Assembly (NCBI RefSeq): GCF_017562075.2
Contig: NC_054082.1
Span: forward strand, 46,620,293-46,684,292
Source: Anopheles merus
Lineage: Eukaryota; Arthropoda; Insecta; Diptera; Culicidae
Length of the DNA: 64,000 nt
Direction: 5' to 3'
Positions 1 to 58,412 of this stretch are shown here, one piece after another. Position numbers and translations under genes: made by a program. Numbering within the stretch: position 1 is the first letter of the stretch; every line of letters starts with the position of its first letter. Below the pieces are notes generated by a model. The model did no database searches, was not told where the DNA came from, and was given only the letters and a program-made list of their open reading frames with translations.

Positions 1-3000
1 AGGTTATCCGGGGGTTATATAATTTCTTAAATGTTTCCATTCATGTTTTCTTTTTTACCCGTTAAATCTTTTGTTATCTTTTTAATTTTTATGTTTATTT
101 CACCCTATACAGCGTTTGCCATGTGTGAATTTGTCATATCGTTAAAATTGTTTCCTGGGAATCGGTGCGGCTGTGTGCTGCATCTCTTTCTATCGCACGT
201 GCTCCGCCTGCTTTGCTGAACAGTGGAAGAGCCATATGTGCCTGCGTGGCCAAAATCGGTCGATAACAATTTAACTCAATTTCGACCACTATGTACTTAC
301 TATGTGTCCGTGCGACCGTGCAGTCGGTTTCCCGAGTGTGTGCGTGCCGTTTTCCGAGAGAGCAAAAATAGGCATTTACCCGAATTAACTGAACGCGTTC
401 TGCATTTCTGCGTACACCCAACCGTGTGTGTGGAAGTTTTGCGAAGAAGAAGTTTAATGCTGCCGAAAATCCAGTTCAAGTTGTGAAAAAGGTAGAATTT
501 TCCGTGTACCACCGACTGTGTGCAGTAGTTACTTCACCATCATCGATTGTGCTGCGCCCATAGCGAAAAAGGTGTTGGGTGCGTTTTTTCTCTCCTTCCA
601 TTCTATGTGCACGGTGAAAACGGGACGGGCACCATACACAGGCGTAGGGAAGTAGAAAGAAAAGTAAGTTGGTGCCCAGTGTATAGTCTAAACGAGCTAA
701 ATGGTTTTGGTGAAATGTGTAGCGAACGTTCTTGTACTGCGTGGGGAAAGTGAAAATTCGTTTCGCCATTTTTCAACCGCATTGCAACCATTTTTCCCGC
801 TGGTGGAGTAAGGGGAGAAAAAGTCCTGTGTTGTCTGTTTGGGAAGGGGGATTTTCTTTCTGCTCTCCTGCTGGAGGAAGTACAACTTCCTTTCCACCAG
901 CTCGAAAGATGGTGGAAGAAATGGGTTTTCCGCGAACGGTACCACCGTGCCCAGCATAATATACACACGCACGCCCAAGAAGAAGCAGGCGCAGGCTGGG
1001 AAGAGTTGGACATATTTTCGCTGTTGCGTGAAGCAAAAGAAGAGTGCAAAAACGAAACGCGCTGCGGACCGAACGCATACACACAGCAAGCGCATTGCAT
1101 ACACGGTACGGGAGGGCCCCCGATAGATGGGTGTGTGTGGTTGTACTTATGGTGAATGTGTGTGTGTTTGGTTGGGCCAGCCAGCGCTGTATGATGCGTT
1201 TGCATAAATGTGTTAGACCCTAGCCTAGGTTTGAATCGAAGTGTGTTGGTGTGGTGTGTTGAAGTGTGTGTGCGTGTAGGCTGCTGAAGTTGCCTGTCTG
1301 GCGCGTATGAATGTGTATATATGTGTGTGTTCGTAAGTTGAAGTGGATTACAAGCTGACAGCTCTGTTCCGACAGCTCGATTTCGATTCGAGCAAGCTGC
1401 TCACTACTCGACAAAGTTAGAAAAGGGGCCTTAAGAAGTTATGCGTGTGTGGGTCTTCGTCTGTACGCCCGATTCCCGTTCGTTGCGGGAGGTAATGTTG
1501 CGGGGACTGGCAGCCAAAATGACTTCAGTTGCTTGATTGGACGAAAGGAGTGGTTGAAATCATCTCCGATAAGGATTTTGTGAAGAAAAAAGGCAAGGCC
1601 GGAATATGGAATTGCATTATTCTGCTTAAGATCTATGGAAATGCTGTTGCAGCGTGCCAGAGTGATAATACCATTCCATATACCCCCCATACAAGATCTT
1701 AACCCCTCCCTACACCATCGCACCACGGATGAAGAGAATGAAAGCGGCCAATGACATTCCACCGTATCGACTGGATTGAATTGTTGTGCGGTAAGTACGT
1801 ATGAGTCATGGTGTGTAGTAGCTTTGGAAGCATGTGTAATTATTTCGCTTCACCCAAAAACGAAGGCATATCTCACCCTGCACCCGTCTTCGTTTGAGCC
1901 AGTAAGCGATTGTATTGTTCTGTGTTACCTATTTTAGATCTCTTCCAGAGAGGCACACCAAAGTGTTGAGCGTGTGTTATCTTATTTGGCTCATCACACC
2001 ACCACCATCGCTCGCCCCTCCTCATCCAGTATGATGCTTGAACGGCGGCTGTAAAATCACGAAATGACCACACCACCAACCATGGCCTTTCCCTCTCCCA
2101 AGGGGTGTGCTGGAAGTCGTCTTCTTGGAAGTATTTAAAAGCATGACTCACCCACTCACCCCCCTGTGACCGAACGGTCGGCACCGGCTCTCTGGCAGTA
2201 ACAGGGTTTCTTTCTTTTTTCTCTGTTATGTGCCTGAAACCACCATCTCTCTTGCATTCTTTTCCCCCAAATGTGCGTAGATGGAGACAGCCGAGTTGCT
2301 TCTCTGTCACTCGACCGGCTTGTGCCCGAATCCGGGAATCAGCCGAGATTGATCGTATCGCTTTTGCCATAAATTTTCTGTCCGATCAACTGGTGGTAGT
2401 GGAGTAGTAGAGATCGTATGTTGAGAGGTGACTGTTTCTGGTTCGGGTTGAGTTTATACATATTTTTTAAAGCAAGCCTTTTTGTTTGCTTGTTGATTTA
2501 ACGATATCTGCAAGCGTAGTAGAATTGTTCATTTTTCTTTTATTGCAAACAATTCAATAATTTTAGGGAAAATGGTTGTGTGTTGTAGAATAATGTTGGT
2601 TGTATTAAATGTCGTCAAATGATACGACTTGATCGCGATCGATATTTAAAATCTTTATCTGTTCCGCATTCATCTGGTTCATAGTGGAAAATTGCTCGCA
2701 AAATGGGAAACATTGTTAGTGTTGTTTTCAAAATCCCAGCTAAGTGGGAGCTTCTCAAACAGATTATTGTTGAAATTCCCATTCAAGTAATGGTTTCTTT
2801 TGCGGTACCTGACGTTAATGAAGAGCATAATAAACATTACAATGTTTTTGACGATTTTTAATTCATTCAAATCAAGTCCAGTACTTCCTATAATTCCAAA
2901 GTAGAAACCTCCATAATCGTTAAATTTTCTAAAATTCCTCTCTTGATTTGTTTTATTTTCATTCTGTTCCATCGGTTCCCTTTTACCGACCATGCCAAAC

Positions 3001-3861
3001 GTGCAGCATCTCGCTAAGCAAATACGTTTAATTTAATTGAATTTAATTTGAATCCAAAAGTGGGTCACCCTGTGAACTACGAGGACAGACGGGGGGTCAG
3101 TGTTGCTGATCACGCATGATCATGGAAAGCCATTACAGTTAGCCTTTCTTTCGCCAACAGATGATGACACATTTACACAACAGATCGATTAAAGATGGAC
3201 CAGTGTTCACCCTCTCTCGTCTCTCCTCCCTACAGCTTCTAGGAACTAATTTCCGTTCAAAGAAGTCGAAAAAAACTGGAACGATGAAAAGAGATTTGCG
3301 CGCACCCAACACCCGCTGCACCAGCCAGTGAGGAGGGCAGGGAGGAAGTAATAGAAAAACTAATGTTGCATGTAAACTCACGGGTGCTTAATTTACTCGC
3401 TTACATTTGCGTCTAGCCTGTTTGGAAGTGCTATTTTAGTCGCGGTTTGTTAGCGTTAGTGTACAGCTTTTCTTCTTTTGGTTCGTTTCATTCCCTAGTT
3501 TTCGTCTCACAGCAGCAGACGATCGCCAAATGGGATGCACGATCTCCACATTTTATTTGGTACACCCGTGTGTACCCGCATGTGTGTGTGTGTTTGTACG
3601 TGGTTGAACAAATTCCACCAATTCGCATAAAACCAATGCCACACCGTTTTGCGATTCTCTCAATGCCACTTCTTTGCACTGCAGCGCGTAGCCACCTGTT
3701 GTTTTCCTCTGCTGCTACTGCCCTGATGACGATGATGATGAGGAGCATGACGATGATGATGGGGTGCTGCTGCTGCTGACTCCGCTTGCATTATCCAACT
3801 CAAAAATCCGCCCAAGGGCAGATGGTAGTACAAGATGGGCTGTGGAGTGAAAAAGAAATAC

Positions 3862-3871
3862 CCACACACAA

Positions 3872-3930
<59 letters not shown>

Positions 3931-3951
3931 TACATACATACATACATACAT
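3862..3951. repeat. Compound (CA)n-(CATA)n microsatellite
   Basis: An almost pure CA run from about 3873 to 3925 passes directly into six or so CATA units. Open frames reading through it (poly His-Thr or Cys-Val) are artefacts. Confidence 0.95.
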
Positions 3952-5311
3952 ATCCGCACTCACCGAAAGATGCATAGTTTTGTTGCCTTACCTGGCCAGC
4001 ATGATGGTGTGAGTAGTCAGTGTGTGAGGTCTAGCAAGAGCCAGATGGCTGCTGACTGGCTCCACGAGAAGTTGCACTGGTCATTTTCTCCAACAGTGCC
4101 CGTAAACGCGAGAAATAAGGTCCCTTCGCGGTTGATGTGCTGTTACGAAGGGAAGGTGTTGTGGAGAGGGCACAATCTGGTGTAGTAAAGGTTCCGTTAT
4201 CAGCTGATACATGTCGGGATTGGCCCACTTTTGTCCGGTTGTGCGAGCGACATATCTCTCCCTGTGGTATTTCCAAGAAGCAATAGTTTATCAAAACACA
4301 CGGTGCAATATGTAGTTGCTGCTAGCTTTCTATGAATTATCGGCAATTTTGTAATCGTGCAATGTTAGGCTAGGCTAAGCACAATTCGGCTCACAAGTCG
4401 CATGCGGTTTATTGTTGTCTACAAGATGACTCCACTTTTCGCTTCGTATATAATGTTTACGAAACATTCAAGCGTTTTTAAGCTTGGTTTATCATATTAT
4501 TGGCTCTTTACGTGGCACTCTGGGCGCCAATACATGATCAACATTGAAAAGAGCGCTCGGCGCCATGAGAGTTGCTATACTGAGAACAAAAACCCCGCCA
4601 TGGATGAAGAGACTTTTGTCAATGAGTGTGATTATCAGCACCTTGGTAGGAGGGACTTGAAAGATAGATAAAATGTTATCAGTTTCTATACTGCGACAAA
4701 ACCCGTCTATTCCCGATTGTAAAACTGAACCGTGCGTATTAATAGTCGTCGTCGCATAGGAAGTTTGCAGCAAGCAAGATAACGCTGCATGAACGACTCA
4801 TGCTATCAAGCAAGTGACTTCTTCTTTACAAAAACAAATGCTCGAACCTGTTGGGTTTTATGATCTACTTGGGGGAAAACAGTTTTGGCAAGGAACAGAA
4901 TGGTTTGATGCATTTCAATACGCTTGTGTCATCCTTGTATGCTACTGTTTGAATTCCATGTTCGTAGAATTTGCTGCTTTTCGTTGCCACGGGTTCCTTC
5001 AAGCGTGGACGCAGAAACGATGGGGAAAACTTAATCGAACCGGCTCCAGGCCCCCGAGTATTAGTGGACCCGCATATACGGTTGAATCAAATTGGCGTCC
5101 CAGATGATTGTTTTGTTGTCATCTGTGTATGTGTGTATGTGTCATCTATGGTTTCTTCCCTGAATGATCATATAATAATCATCAAGTAGTTAGGAGCTGC
5201 CAACTGTTTGTTATTGATTGGTTTGTTTGCATGTTAATCATTAGCATCGGGAGTAGGTTGAAGAGGGTTGCGGGAGCTGCGGGAGTTGTTTGATAAATAT
5301 AATGTCTTGCA

Positions 5312-5513
5312 TGCCGGTCTCATGGTACAGTCGTCAACTTGTACGACTTAACAACATGTCCGTCATGGGTTCAAGCCCCAAATAGACCGTGCCGCCATAC
5401 GTAGGACTGACTATCCTGCTATGGGGGGAAATCAATAAGTCACTGAAAGCCAACCCCACAAGTGGGTTGGCAGGCCTTGACCGGCATCGGTTGTTGAGCC
5501 AAACAAGAAGAAG
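5312..5513 (+). mobile_element. tRNA-derived SINE, near-complete copy with 11-bp target duplication
   Basis: The element is about 202 bp long. A pol III A box (TGGTACAGTCG) lies at 5323-5333 and a B box (GGTTCAAGCCC) at 5368-5378, which is the internal promoter layout of tRNA-derived SINEs. It ends in an AAGAAGAAG tail. It is flanked by perfect 11-bp direct repeats AATGTCTTGCA at 5301-5311 and 5514-5524, which shows insertion by target-primed retroposition. A second, shorter copy with the same two boxes lies on the minus strand at 19470-19589. I associate this type with Anopheles SINEs, but the family name is not verified. Confidence 0.85.
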
Positions 5514-8500
5514 AATGTCTTGCAAAGCGCAACCAGTCTCTCCTCTGTGAGGAAAAAGTGCTGCAGGACGATTGCTAACTGGCTAGCATTGATTTGTGGA
5601 AGCAACCTTGGAGAAGTAGAAACGGTAGAATGATGTTCTCATGTTGCAAAGAAAAAACTACCCTTCTGAGGATTGAACTATTACTTTTGATAATGTCTGC
5701 TTCTATTTGGTGTAACGTCCTACGTAACGTGGCGTATGTCTGATTATGTATTATCCTACTAATCAAATAAGTTAGTAGATTAATTTTTTTTCTAACTCAT
5801 CCTCTAACTCTCATACTCGTAATGCATAATGCTGTGCGTGAAAATAATGTTTATTTGGGATCGGTTACATTCAGCAGAGAATGAGATGAAGTCAAAATCT
5901 CCGGTAATTGTTAACGATAATTGTTAGCTATTTCAAAATACAGAGTAATCCTTGTGGGACACGACATTACATACAGTTTTAAGCGCCATCAACATGTGGC
6001 AATATAATTATCATATTACATTTAAGATAAAGTATCCAAAAAAATTAGGCAAAACTTTTTTATACTCTTACTTGATTGAGCTTTCCGTTATTTTTAATTT
6101 CTTCAAAATAATTCAAACTCAATCCGTTGCTAATGTTTTAATGTACGTTGATGTACATAGATATTTATGTGTTTTCAGATAAATTTTCTTGGCACTCCAT
6201 TGTTTCGTAAACTAATTCCTTTTTACGTTGGTTTTGGCGGCTTATCCTCGCCTGTAAAAAGATGGAAGTTGCGATCCTCTTCAGTGGCGCCTCGATTAAG
6301 TGTGCACTATTTATACGTTTGCTTTCTTCTATCTTCCTTTTTCCGGCGTTAGTCGTTTGTATTTTATCTTTCTTACACAACACACTAGCATTCACACTTT
6401 TTTGTTCGTATTTGTTCCCCCGTTTTCTCTTGTACTATCGTTGCTCTTTCTTCTGTTGGCCAGTAACTAGCTACTTTCGCACTTGATTTTATTTTTCACC
6501 CGTTTAACTTTTCCGTCTTGGATTCTGCTTTTCGTTGTGTGCGTGTATGGTTTACGTTGTACGTTCCAGCTCTGCAGCAAGAGTCGTGTTTGCAATTTCA
6601 TCCTTTTTGGGTACGGTTTTATTCTCGATTGGATTGGATCGGACCGAACAAGAGCGATAGAGCTGGTGAGGAGTGTTCTATTTGCTTTCTTCTTTCTCCT
6701 ACTTGCGCTCGTAAACCTTAGTCAGTGGGTTGGAGCAAAAAAAAGCTATTTGGTATAAAAGCGAACATCGGAAGGTGGATAATTCGTTTGCAGAGTCAAT
6801 TATGCTGCTGCTGTTGTGTGTTTCTCTAATACGTTTCTGTTCTTTTCTTGCAACACACACTCGCACAGTTCTTCTGCTTTGCTTCCGTTTCGGCGCACCC
6901 CCGGCGTGTGTGTGTGTGTGTATCACTGATTCTACGGATGAATGAAAGGTGTAATGAAGGGAATCAATGGGGAAACATAAATAACACACAAAAGAAGTGG
7001 GCGATGATTTTGGGGCCGCTGCTGCTGCTGCTGCTGCTGCTATGCGTGTTTGTATGCGTTGTGGAGGCCTGCTATTCTAGGCTTTTTTTTTTTAATTTCC
7101 ACTGAGCGAAGGAAATGATTTCCACATCCGCTGTGTGTTCGGAGGAGCGCTTTCTTGCAACCTAACGATTGGGGAATTGTTGGCTGATTGCTGCAGCTTC
7201 TTATGGTATGGATCCTGTGTGTTGGGTTTACAAACCACCTCCTGCAAAATGACACCTTTTGTTTCGTGTTCATGCACGCCAAGAATGTAACATGCCCTGG
7301 GCGTGTAGGCAAAAGTACACACGGCTGCTGTACATTTGCAGGTCGTTTGCAATGCGATTTAGCATCAATTAGCACACACATCTGCTTATACAACAAGCGC
7401 CTCTGCAAAAAGCGTCCATTTTTACATCACAATCGCGCTCGGCTCGAAGCCCCCTGTGGCGGAGGGGGCGCGCTGGAAATCGTTTTCCTAATGACAGTAA
7501 TAGTCGAGCAGTTAGAGCTCGCCGCACGCAGAAGAACCGCTCGATTCGATCAACCGCTTTGACAGTTCATCGTACGGTGGTGGGATCTTGATGGTGTGCG
7601 TCAGTCCGGGTCGGCGCTGTGTGTTGCACACAGAGTAGTGTAAGTACAGCTACTGGGAGTGTGCGTGCGTATGTGTGTGTGAGAGCGAAGAGAGTGAAAA
7701 GGTTGAAAAGGGAGGGTGCGGTGTAGATTTCAATCGTTTTTCAAACAATCGGGTTTGGTTTTGGTGTGTGAGATTATCGTCGTGATTCTGGGTGAGCGCG
7801 TGAGAATTTGCATGTATGCATTTTTGTGGAACAGAAGAGAGAGCGAGTGAGCAAGCTTCTAATCACTTTCTGCCTTATTTCTCTCTCCCACTCTCATTGA
7901 CAGGTGTCCATAGCCGTGTGTTCGCCGCTGCAGCAAAACTCCGGGTTCAGAGTGTTGGAGGATGTGTAATTTGCAAGACCGAGAGGATCATCGGATCGGA
8001 GCTAGTGGAGAGGTCGTCTTTACCTTTGCACCACCATCGCGTTCAAGTTAACACAACAGTCAAACCAAGCAGTAATGTGGACATTCGCATTCGAGAGATA
8101 GTGGAGCAGTGTCGATACAAACACTGAAAAGGCACAAACTGCTCGACGCTATTTTATATCCGATCAGCTTCTCAGCGGCGCTCTCCAGGTGGGATTTTGT
8201 GCCTGGTTTTAGGAACTGCCTTCAAGCCCATGTTCAGGCGAGTGTGCGTTTGGGTGTGCGTACCTTGCTGTGCGTGCGTGTGTGCAACGTTGTGTGTGGG
8301 GCGCATGTATGCATATTGAAGGGTGTAGGACAGACACAACGACAACGGTGACACGACACCTACATACGCATTCTTCTCCCCGGAATGGATTGATGGATGG
8401 TACGCTCGGATGACGGTGGATTCCCCCCTGGTGGTGGTGATGTGTGTGTGTGTCTCCAAAATATAGAAGCAATAGAAATAGTGTGCACGGTTGCGTGATT

Positions 8501-11500
8501 ATGTGTGCCGTGTAAGCAAATAAGTGACCTCCCGTTTGTGTGAGCGCGAGACAAGGTTGGTGTGTGATGCTGCCGTGAAGTGCGCACACTCTCAAATCAA
8601 CACTTTTCTCCTAAAACAAAAAACGGTGCGCGACTCTCCCGGGACACACTTTTCCCAGTGGTGTGTGCCTGTTTCCCCGCCAGTGTGGTGTGATGCTTGT
8701 ACCAACACAAACAAACAGGAGCTGGTGTGTGTGTGTGTGTGTGTGGTGCTGGAGTTTGCTCGGCAAATTCTTCCGGTACCACCATTCCCCCGGTTTGCGT
8801 GTGTGTACGTGCGCGCTCAGGTGTGGGCGGCGTGTGTGGGGTTTGTGCTTTTTCACTGTGTGCTTTTCTCACACTAATGACGTACGTACGATCCATGAGT
8901 GAGGAGAGCGAAGAGATGAACTGAGCGTACGGAAGAACAATAGAATGAGAGAGAAAGAGAGAGCAGAGTTCAAGACGTGCACAGAATTCCGGTAGGCTTT
9001 GTGGATGGTGACGACCACGACGACCGTACGTCGCATCCCACTGAGACTGAGGAAAATTGCTGGTGTAGAATTGGTGGAAAATCGATTTTTCCTCGTTTTA
9101 GCATTCGTGCGTTCGTACAAAGTGACACATCGAATCGTGTTTGTGTGTCGTGCACGACGCTTCAAATGACGTTTGGCGTTTCTTTATCGCGCACGATAAT
9201 GCCATGTTTCAAGAGAAAACACATGCTAAACTTTGCAAAAATTTATGAAATTCAAAAAAAAATTTGAAATTTGTTTCATTGTTTTCGATAACAATTGTAA
9301 AAGTTGTTTTTCTACTGTGGAGTTTTTTGTGTGTGTTAGAGGCTCGGTGAAAAGATTTCCTTTTTTATCTTTTTGTTGCGCTTTGTTATCAAAGACGGAT
9401 CAGGGTGTGTAAGTGTGTGTGTGTGCGTATGTTTCGCATTAGCTCGGTATGCTATGCGTCCAGACATTGATAATGGATTATGTGATAATGAGCCAGCAGC
9501 CCCCGCTTTTTGCTTGCCCTTGTCCGTTTTGACAAACCACCCAAGCGTTGCTGTTGAAGTAGTCGCTGCCAGTCTGGCGCTAAGGTTGTTGGGTGTTTGA
9601 CGCACATTGTGCCATTCTACGAAGAAGTTGTGCCTCGGTGGTAATTCAGCAATATCGGCTGATATCGTTATTACCTTCCGCCTCCTAATCACGGAACGAA
9701 GTACAAATGACACGCGGAAAACACGCACACCATCGCGTCGAAGTGCATCGACACAGAACGCAAGAAGGGGAACGACAAAAACGACAGAAAAACACACTGC
9801 ACACACTCGAATGTGTCCGTGAGATGATTGAAATTCCGCATTAGAAGAAGCAATAGAGCGAGCAAACGTCAACTCAACTGTGTGTACAGCTGTATATGTG
9901 TGTGTGGCTACTGTAGGTGTGTGAGTTTGTGGGGCAAAGTGTCCTTTGTGTAGCTGCGCCCAAATATATGAGTGGAGTGGTAGACGTGTGTGATGGTGTG
10001 CGTGTCCAATTTCTAAATAGTAGTGCGCGCATACCTCGCCATGCTCTTAGTTGCGAGTTTGTGTGTGTCTGGGTGTCGTCCTTTTGAGTGTGAATCTAAT
10101 GGACAAACCTCGCACGCGCGCGCCTTTTGTCACGTCATTGATGGGGATGATTTAAAAAAGAAAAGACCCTCTCTGTCTCTCTCTTTGTATTTTCCACGCA
10201 CACACACACACACTCACGAACGGCGGGGAGTCAAGCGCACAGTCTATTTTCGGATATTAAACTGAAGGATCCTATCGCCCCTTGACATCTTGTTGCAGAA
10301 AATCGTCGATATATATCCCAACAGGTACAGAAAAACTACTACCAAATAGTGCGTGTTCCTTCGCTGGGCTTTGTGATGGTTTCGATAATCTAAAAGCACG
10401 TGTGTATATATGTGTGTGTGTGTGTGTGTGTAAGCAGGAACGACAGAAAATCACGCGTCAAATGGACATTACCTTCCAGCTTCTCTGCTGTGTATCCTGG
10501 TTCAAGGAACTGTACGGTGGGGCCTGTAATTAGGACACCAAAATAGCACAACCACGCTCGTAACCTCCATATAACCTCTCCGGATATTCGAACCAGGAGG
10601 GTAATATATTATGGTTGAATTAGGCAGGCTAGAAAAAAAAAACGAAGTTAGGTTGGGTGAAGTTGGCGCAGTAGTAGTATTAATACATAATTCATTATAA
10701 AACAAAGTAACATAATTCCAGGAGTTGGTCTAAACCCTCATATCGTTTGAAATAATAAATATGCGACTTTTTATTTTTATTGCAGAACAACACATCCTGG
10801 ACAGCCTAACGTCCTTTAATCGTCATACCACATTGAAACACGGTACGCGCCTATTAGTGGGTGGGTGAGTGAGTGTATTTGTGTGTGAGCGTGTTTCAAA
10901 CAATGTGATAAAAGTGGAGTTATCCGTTACATAAAGAGGAATTACGCACAAAAAAACGAAAAACCAAAAACACATCAATACTCGTCGATTGTACAGTGTT
11001 GGGTGGGGACATACCGTCACAAAGTGACATACAACCATGGGTTTCAGCTAGTGACCAACAACTGCTTCCAAACAGCTGCTGCTGTTTCTCTTAACGTGTG
11101 TGTGTGTGTGTGTGTGTGTACTTGCTTGATCCCACGGAATAATAGGTAGTGTGTGCGGGTGATTAAAATGCAATAGAAGAAAAGAGAAGGAGTGAACCGT
11201 TCGGCGGTTGTGCGGTGTGTCTCCAAGCATAGCTTTATCATAAAAAAACCCCAACCCATCAGCTGGAATAGTGCAAAACCAAATCTGCATTTATTGATCA
11301 TCCTTAAAAGCGCTCGCGCGCACTTCTAATCCTAGTTGGCATAGTGCACTGTTTGCCTGTGGCTGTGTGTGTGTAAGCGAGTGTGTGTCGTATTAATTCG
11401 CCTTTTTGTTTCAATTCCGATTTTATTTTCCCCCAACATATAGTATTGTGCCCGGGAAATGCAATCGATCCGTTATAGCGCCGCAACCCTGAACGTCGAA

Positions 11501-12400
11501 TGCTGTGCCCGACACGGTGCTGCTGCCAATAACGGCGAAGCTTGAGAGAGAGAGTGTGTGTGAGTGTGCTGTGTGAGTTGTTTTTTTTTCTGTTGCGTTT
11601 CCATTTCCGTTTCTGGTTGCGCTGTGTTCGGTTTTAGTTTGTGCGAAACGCCCTGTGCCAAGAGCGGAAGAATGAGCAGCAAACTTACAACAGTGCGGTG
11701 CATATAGCAGTGGTAGTGCGTGTGTGTGTGTTTGTGTACGTGTGGATACCGGTGGCGTGTGTGTGTTGGTGTGTGGTTGGGTGTGTTAGACCACACCGGG
11801 TTCATCTTGCCGGGGATTACCAAAGCCCGGTTTATCAACGCAATTTCTAATAAAAACCCTTTTCCATCAAGCAAAAGAGATAGAAAGATAGAGAGAGAGA
11901 GGAGTAATATTCCGGAACAGCGTCTTACGGTACATTGTGGGTGGTAAAATAAGGAGAAGAAAAAACCTGGCACACCGGCCAAACTCGAAACGGCGAACTC
12001 GGCTGGACGCGTGGGTGGTGAACGCGTTTCGCGGGGGTGTTGTGTGCTGTGGTGGTGTTGTTGTTGGCAGGAGAAAAGCCCACGACGAAAAACAGGCGTC
12101 GAAAGTTGAAAGAAAGCTTGTGCTTGCTGGCACAGATCGCAACAGAAACGTTAAAACGATTTTTTTGAAAAAGAAAAAGAAGAAGTGTACAGTTAGTATG
12201 TGTCAACGTGTTTTTTTGTTGTTGTTGTGAATTAGTCCCAAGGAAAAGCAGTGTATAGAAACGGTGCAGTGCTGCACACAACACACAACTTCCTTCAGCA
12301 TCTTCAGCGGTTTTTCCTTCTTCCCCCACCCCCACCCCAAATCGTTCGTGTCCGCAAGTGAACCTACCAACCGGACGACAACTTGGCGACAGAACCGAAA

Positions 12401-57308
<44,908 letters not shown>

Positions 57309-58412
57309 GTAAGGATGAGACTGAACTGTGCATTAACCATTGCTTCTTTAGGAATGTTTCCCCTCTGTTATGCGTTAAAGTTTGAGAAATTGTTCCACCA
57401 ACGACACAAGTTGGTAACACAAGTAAACAATGTGTTTTGATGAATAATACAACTCCCAAAGATTGTCTCTTACTCTTCCGTCGTTCATGTTCGCCCATCC
57501 TGAACAAAAGAATGTGCACATTAAAACTTGTAAAACGACGTTTCAAAGCTTGTACAACCTGCATCATATCTGTGTTTTGAGCAAACCCATTTTTAATAAC
57601 AAAACGAAGCACTCGAACGTTTAACATCCTTTGTGTGTGAGCGATTTGTTTGCTCCATCATCTAACCAATTGAGCATCCAATCAAAACCAGCACACCAAC
57701 GCCGATTCACTTTAAACAAAAAATGTCTTCCCTACATTCCGTTCACAACTAACTTTTGTAATCACCATTCATCAACTACGGAAAATCATCCTCTCCGGGT
57801 TGACTAAAACAAGTGTTTGTTAATTACAACGTGAATGACGATACTCATAATAATAAGCACTACTACCAGCAGTTAATCTATTGAATACAAATATGGCAGT
57901 AACTAAATCATCTCCTAATCTGTGTGCGTGTTGTGTATGTGCACGTGTGTCTGTATGTAGTGTCTCGTATGTGGTTCGAACTATTCGCATCATAAGAAGC
58001 CACGATGAATGCTCTCAAGAAATGGCTTTTTTCTACACTCTTATGGATTCGTCCTTTAGTCGCGAAAAAAACCTCAATATGTTTGAATACAACTTGTTTT
58101 CCCCTCTTGTGCAGCGTGTGTGCTAAGTCGTGTCAATTCAACATACACAATTAATTTTGCCTTGGTAGTTCGAGTTGATGGTATTCAGCATTAAACACAT
58201 GTAAAAAATCAAGCAATGTAAAACATGCACAGCGTGCCAACACTACCATCACTGAACCAAATGACACGCAAAACAAACACTTGAACTTGCTGTTTGATTG
58301 TATTTACTCTTTTTATCATTTCTCTACACAATATTGTGCTGTTCTTGTTCAAACGTTTGCCCGAGGGACAATATGATTTGGCGTATTTTTTATCTTTTTT
58401 TGTTTGACTTTG

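Larger units (their letters stand above)
1..12400. other. Gene-poor region upstream of the first kinase coding exon
   Basis: I find no protein gene here. Open frames on both strands are short, overlap one another, and often consist of translated GT/CA repeats. The stretch is rich in GTGTG and GAGAG runs (for example near 8940, 11545 and 11885). It contains one SINE (5312-5513) and a CA/CATA repeat (3862-3951). The last 190 bases before the ATG at 12401 contain no other ATG, which fits 5' untranslated sequence. The rest is probably promoter, untranslated exon or intron of the kinase gene, but no transcription start can be fixed from sequence. Confidence 0.5.

Noticed and set aside
1873..2370. 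165-codon minus-strand open frame
   Set aside because: No recognisable domain, mixed composition, and no splice or promoter context; length is compatible with chance in this region.
3660..4185. Open frames reading through a CA/CATA repeat on both strands
   Set aside because: Repeat translation; the flanking parts show no family resemblance.
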